This document shows positions 6,050 through 8,106 of a DNA stretch of 8,106 bases, piece after piece (position 1 is the first letter of the stretch; each line of letters begins with the position of its first letter). The notes beneath the pieces were generated by a model. It saw nothing but the letters and a program-made list of their open reading frames with translations, searched no databases and was not told where the DNA came from. The stretch is from an uncultured Bacteroidales bacterium (GTDB lineage: Bacteria; Bacteroidota; Bacteroidia; Bacteroidales; UBA3663): NCBI GenBank assembly GCA_905236195.1, contig CAJOOX010000131.1, positions 1-8,106 of the forward strand, in the 5' to 3' direction. The translations under genes were made by a program, and so were the position numbers.

Positions 6050-6615
6050 TACATTTTGAGTTTTTGGAGTGCCGCATACAGACGTTGTACGGGCAATCCC
6101 ATCACGTTAAAATAAGAACCTTCAATGGAAGTCACCCCCACATATCCGATCCATTCCTGAATACCGTAGGCTCCTGCCTTGTCGAGGGGACAGTAAGTTT
6201 TGACATAATAACGGATCTGTTCGTCCGTCAGGGCAGCAAAGGTGACATCGGTCCGGCACACAAAGGATACCTCGTCGGCAATGGACTTCAGACAGACGCC
6301 CGTATAAACCTGATGGGTCTTGCCTGAAAGGAAACGGAGCATTTCCACCGCGTCTTCCTCACCTTCCGGTTTTCCCAGCATCCGGTGGTCGCACCAAACG
6401 ATGGTATCGGCGGTCACCAGCACTTCGCCGGTTCTGAGTTCCAAATCGTAAGCGGCCATCTTCTCTCGTGCGATGTAGAGGGGAATCTCCCCTGCCTTCA
6501 GTTCCGAAGGATAATCCTCCGAAATGTCACGCAGGGCAACGGGACGCCACGGAATATCCAGTCCGGAGAGCAGTTCCCGCCGCCGGGGACTGTTCGAGGC
6601 TAACAGGAGTGTCAT
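6049..6615 (-). CDS. maf: Maf family nucleoside triphosphate pyrophosphatase (YhdE-like)
   Basis: Maf proteins hydrolyse non-canonical or surplus nucleoside triphosphates to monophosphate and pyrophosphate and can affect septum formation. Using the ATG at 6613-6615 gives 188 residues, beginning MTLLLASNSPRRRELL with the phosphate-binding SNSPRR motif. VTADTIVW holds the catalytic-base aspartate, followed by LGKPEG, LSGKTHQVYTGVC, LDKAGAYGIQEW and GSYFNVMGLP. The DKAGAYGIQ wording fits the YhdE subgroup (dTTP/UTP preference) rather than the YceF subgroup. In-frame ATGs at 6624 and 6651 would add 3 or 12 residues; the latter overlaps kdsC by 34 nt and adds nothing family-like. The chosen start is 2 nt past the kdsC stop, and the stop overlaps the lipoprotein start by one base. 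The family call is secure; the exact start is uncertain. Confidence 0.93.
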   Translation of the reverse strand: MTLLLASNSPRRRELLSGLDIPWRPVALRDISEDYPSELKAGEIPLYIAREKMAAYDLELRTGEVLVTADTIVWCDHRMLGKPEGEEDAVEMLRFLSGKTHQVYTGVCLKSIADEVSFVCRTDVTFAALTDEQIRYYVKTYCPLDKAGAYGIQEWIGYVGVTSIEGSYFNVMGLPVQRLYAALQKLKM

Positions 6616-6617
6616 GT

Positions 6618-7136
6618 TTACCATCCGAATGCTTCTGCTGACGACATCCACAGACCTTGCGCCTTCATCACCTGTTCTATCACGTCACGTGCCGCTCCGT
6701 CTCCTCCCCGTTGGGGCGATATATATCGGGAAACGGCCTTTATCTCGGGTGCAGCATCTGCAGGACAGACGGGCAGTCCGATGCGTTTCATGATTTCATA
6801 ATCGGGAATATCGTCCCCCATATAGAGGATTTCCTCGGGCGACAGACCGGTCTTGCCTATGAAATCTTCCAGGTCTTTGATCTTCACCGCCGAGGCGATA
6901 TAGATGTGTTTGACACCCAGATATTCATACCGGCGACGCACCTGTTCCGTGCGTGCGCCGGTGATGATGGCAATCTCGAGACCCTTCTTCACAGCAAGCT
7001 GGATGGCATACCCGTCTTTCACGTTCAGTGTCCGGCAGGGCTGCCCTTCATTGTCCATGGCTATCGTGGAAGTCGAGAGTACACCGTCAACGTCGAAGAT
7101 GAGGGCACGTACCCTGCGAAGGTCGTAGTTTATCAT
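6618..7136 (-). CDS. kdsC: 3-deoxy-D-manno-octulosonate 8-phosphate phosphatase (HAD family)
   Basis: This 172-residue HAD-superfamily phosphatase of the KdsC/YrbI type removes phosphate from Kdo-8-phosphate to give Kdo, the sugar linking lipid A to the lipopolysaccharide core; it acts in the cytosol, usually as a tetramer. Motif I is FDVDGVL with D15 (nucleophile) and D17, motif II is IITG (57-60), the motif III lysine is probably in VKIKDLEDF, and motif IV is YMGDDIPDYEIM with D108, D109 and D112. No large cap domain is present, as expected for this small subgroup. The C-terminus GGDGAARDVIEQVMKAQGLW is typical. It appears to be first in the leftward operon, with the upstream intergenic region the likely promoter site, although I found no convincing TAnnTTTG box there. 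The activity is inferred from family membership; no other Kdo gene is nearby. Confidence 0.92.
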   Translation of the reverse strand: MINYDLRRVRALIFDVDGVLSTSTIAMDNEGQPCRTLNVKDGYAIQLAVKKGLEIAIITGARTEQVRRRYEYLGVKHIYIASAVKIKDLEDFIGKTGLSPEEILYMGDDIPDYEIMKRIGLPVCPADAAPEIKAVSRYISPQRGGDGAARDVIEQVMKAQGLWMSSAEAFGW

Positions 7137-7288
7137 TAGGGTTGTTCTATTATAAATTATGTCGGGATGATTTTTGACTTTATGTGCGTATTGTTTTGCA
7201 AGTTAAGGAGAGAGCGATGCGGGCATTGTGACCGACGCTGGCTTGGCAAAAGGATGCCACAGAAAGCAAAAAGCAGCCGAAATAAATG

Positions 7289-7325
7289 GTTCATCTGTGT
7301 ATAAGTTAATTAAAACAGATAGAAC
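7289..7325 (-). terminator. Possible weak terminator downstream of ilvE
   Basis: GTTCATCTGT (7289-7298) pairs with ACAGAT (7315-7320) plus GAAC (7322-7325), giving 10 bp with one bulged A and a 16-nt A/T-rich loop. It begins 7 nt after the ilvE stop. On the minus strand it is followed by CATTTATTT, only a broken T run, so it may be a weak terminator or an mRNA-end stabilising hairpin. The rest of 7137-7288 shows no ORF or clear promoter. Confidence 0.35.
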
Positions 7326-7331
7326 AGCCCT

Positions 7332-8106
7332 TTATTCAAATACGTAAACCCAGCCGTGCTTGTCCTCGAGGTCGCCATATTGGATGGCACGCAGGGTCTC
7401 ATACAGTTTCGTACAAACCGGACCGGGCTTGGTATCGGGCAGAATCTGATAGGTCTTGTTCTCGTCCAGATCGTCCACTTTATAGATAGGTGCTACGACA
7501 GCGGCGGTACCGCACATGGCGGCCTCGTCCAGCTTCGAGAGTTCCTCTTCGGGCATGGGACGCTGTTCCACTTCCATTCCGAGATCCCGTGCTATCTGCA
7601 TCAGGCTCTTGTTGGTAATGGAGGGCAGAATCGACTCAGAATCGGGGGTCACGTATTTATTGCCTTCGATACCGAAGAAGTTGGCGGGACCGGCCTCGTC
7701 GATGAACTTCTTCGAACGTGCATCCAGATAGAGCACGGCGCTGTAACCCATCTCGTGGGCCTTGGTGCCGGGCACGAGGGAGGCAGCATAGTTGCCGCCC
7801 ACCTTCCAGCGGCCCGTACCATAGGGCGCTGCACGGTCATAGTGCCGCAGGATGCAGCAAGGCGTAGCTTTGAAGCCGTCCTTGAAGTAGGGACCTACAG
7901 GCATTACAAAGACGATGAATTCATATTTGTCTGCCGGATGGACTCCCACTTGGGCGCCTGTACCGAAAAGGACGGGACGGATATAGAGGGAAGCACCGCT
8001 CTCATACGGGGGGACCCAGCGTTCGTTGAGCTTGACGGCCTTCTTGACGGCTTCTTCAAAAAGACCGTCCGGAAGGGGTGCCATCAGAATACCGTTGCAG
8101 GTCGAC
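7332..8106 (-). CDS. ilvE: Branched-chain amino acid aminotransferase (partial, N-terminus missing)
   Basis: This PLP fold-type IV enzyme interconverts leucine, isoleucine and valine with their 2-oxo acids using glutamate/2-oxoglutarate. The frame stays open to the window edge, so the ATG at 8082-8084 is internal and 257 residues are visible; compared with the usual ~340, roughly 80 N-terminal residues are missing. Visible family features are SGASLYIRPVLFGTG, FVMPVGPYF, the PLP lysine in WKVGGNYAAS (codon 7803-7805), the cofactor-binding DEAGPANFF, LPSITNKSLMQIA, and CGTAAVVAPI near the phosphate site. The chain resembles the longer eukaryote-like BCAT type rather than the short E. coli IlvE. 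It is followed by a 195-nt gap before kdsC, so it is probably a separate transcription unit. Confidence 0.94.
   Translation of the reverse strand, partial: STCNGILMAPLPDGLFEEAVKKAVKLNERWVPPYESGASLYIRPVLFGTGAQVGVHPADKYEFIVFVMPVGPYFKDGFKATPCCILRHYDRAAPYGTGRWKVGGNYAASLVPGTKAHEMGYSAVLYLDARSKKFIDEAGPANFFGIEGNKYVTPDSESILPSITNKSLMQIARDLGMEVEQRPMPEEELSKLDEAAMCGTAAVVAPIYKVDDLDENKTYQILPDTKPGPVCTKLYETLRAIQYGDLEDKHGWVYVFE

Noticed and set aside
6616..6651. Longer N-terminus for Maf from the ATG at 6651
   Set aside because: The extra residues overlap kdsC in another frame and have no similarity to Maf N-termini, which begin directly before the SNSPRR motif.
7243..7259. Short inverted repeat TGGCA/TGCCA
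   Set aside because: Only 5 bp with no T run and no gene in suitable position; likely chance.
7137..7288. Promoter for kdsC in the intergenic region
   Set aside because: Only partial matches such as TAACTTGC and TATAATAG were found on the minus strand, with no paired -33 element, so I do not call one.
8101..8106. GTCGAC (SalI recognition sequence) at the exact window end
   Set aside because: The ilvE reading frame and its family wording continue unbroken up to the edge, so there is no sign of vector or chimeric sequence; a 6-base match at the edge can be chance.

Overview
The window looks like chromosomal DNA of a Bacteroidales bacterium (Bacteroides/Prevotella-like). The evidence is a Bacteroidetes-style peptidoglycan amidase tail joined to an MCE-domain gene, a fused SpmA-SpmB membrane protein, a DUF4369-like lipoprotein, genes without clear Shine-Dalgarno sequences, and a TTTG / TAnnTTTG promoter of the Bacteroidetes sigma type. 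Base composition looks fairly even across the window. I see no phage, insertion sequence, CRISPR array, tRNA or rRNA.

Left block (1-3274, rightward): the C-terminal end of an N-acetylmuramoyl-L-alanine amidase overlaps the start of an MlaD/MCE-type lipid-transport protein by 4 nt. After a 32-nt gap come pyrroline-5-carboxylate reductase (proC) and, with another 4-nt overlap, a 409-residue SpmA-SpmB fusion (nucleoside-recognition/gate family).

Central intergenic region (3275-3536): this is the most interesting part. It separates two convergent gene blocks and holds a hairpin terminator. It also contains what looks like a complete small-RNA gene on the minus strand: TTTG, 20 nt, TATCTTTG, then about 117 nt with two internal stems, ending in a 9-bp hairpin followed by seven U. 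I cannot assign it to a known RNA family.

Right block (3537-7136, leftward): a tightly packed operon in the order kdsC, maf, DUF4369-like lipoprotein, ruvC, family-2 glycosyltransferase. Junctions are 2 nt, a 1-nt overlap, 6 nt and a 4-nt overlap. It mixes envelope work (Kdo synthesis, sugar transfer, a lipoprotein) with nucleotide clean-up (Maf) and Holliday-junction resolution (RuvC). The lipoprotein ends in an acidic Pro/Gly-rich tail built from an 11-residue repeat.

Right edge (7137-8106): a 195-nt intergenic region with one possible weak hairpin terminator, then the C-terminal three quarters of a leftward branched-chain amino acid aminotransferase (ilvE), whose start lies outside the window. 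Most of the window is ordinary core genome. The candidate small RNA is the feature most likely to be undescribed.
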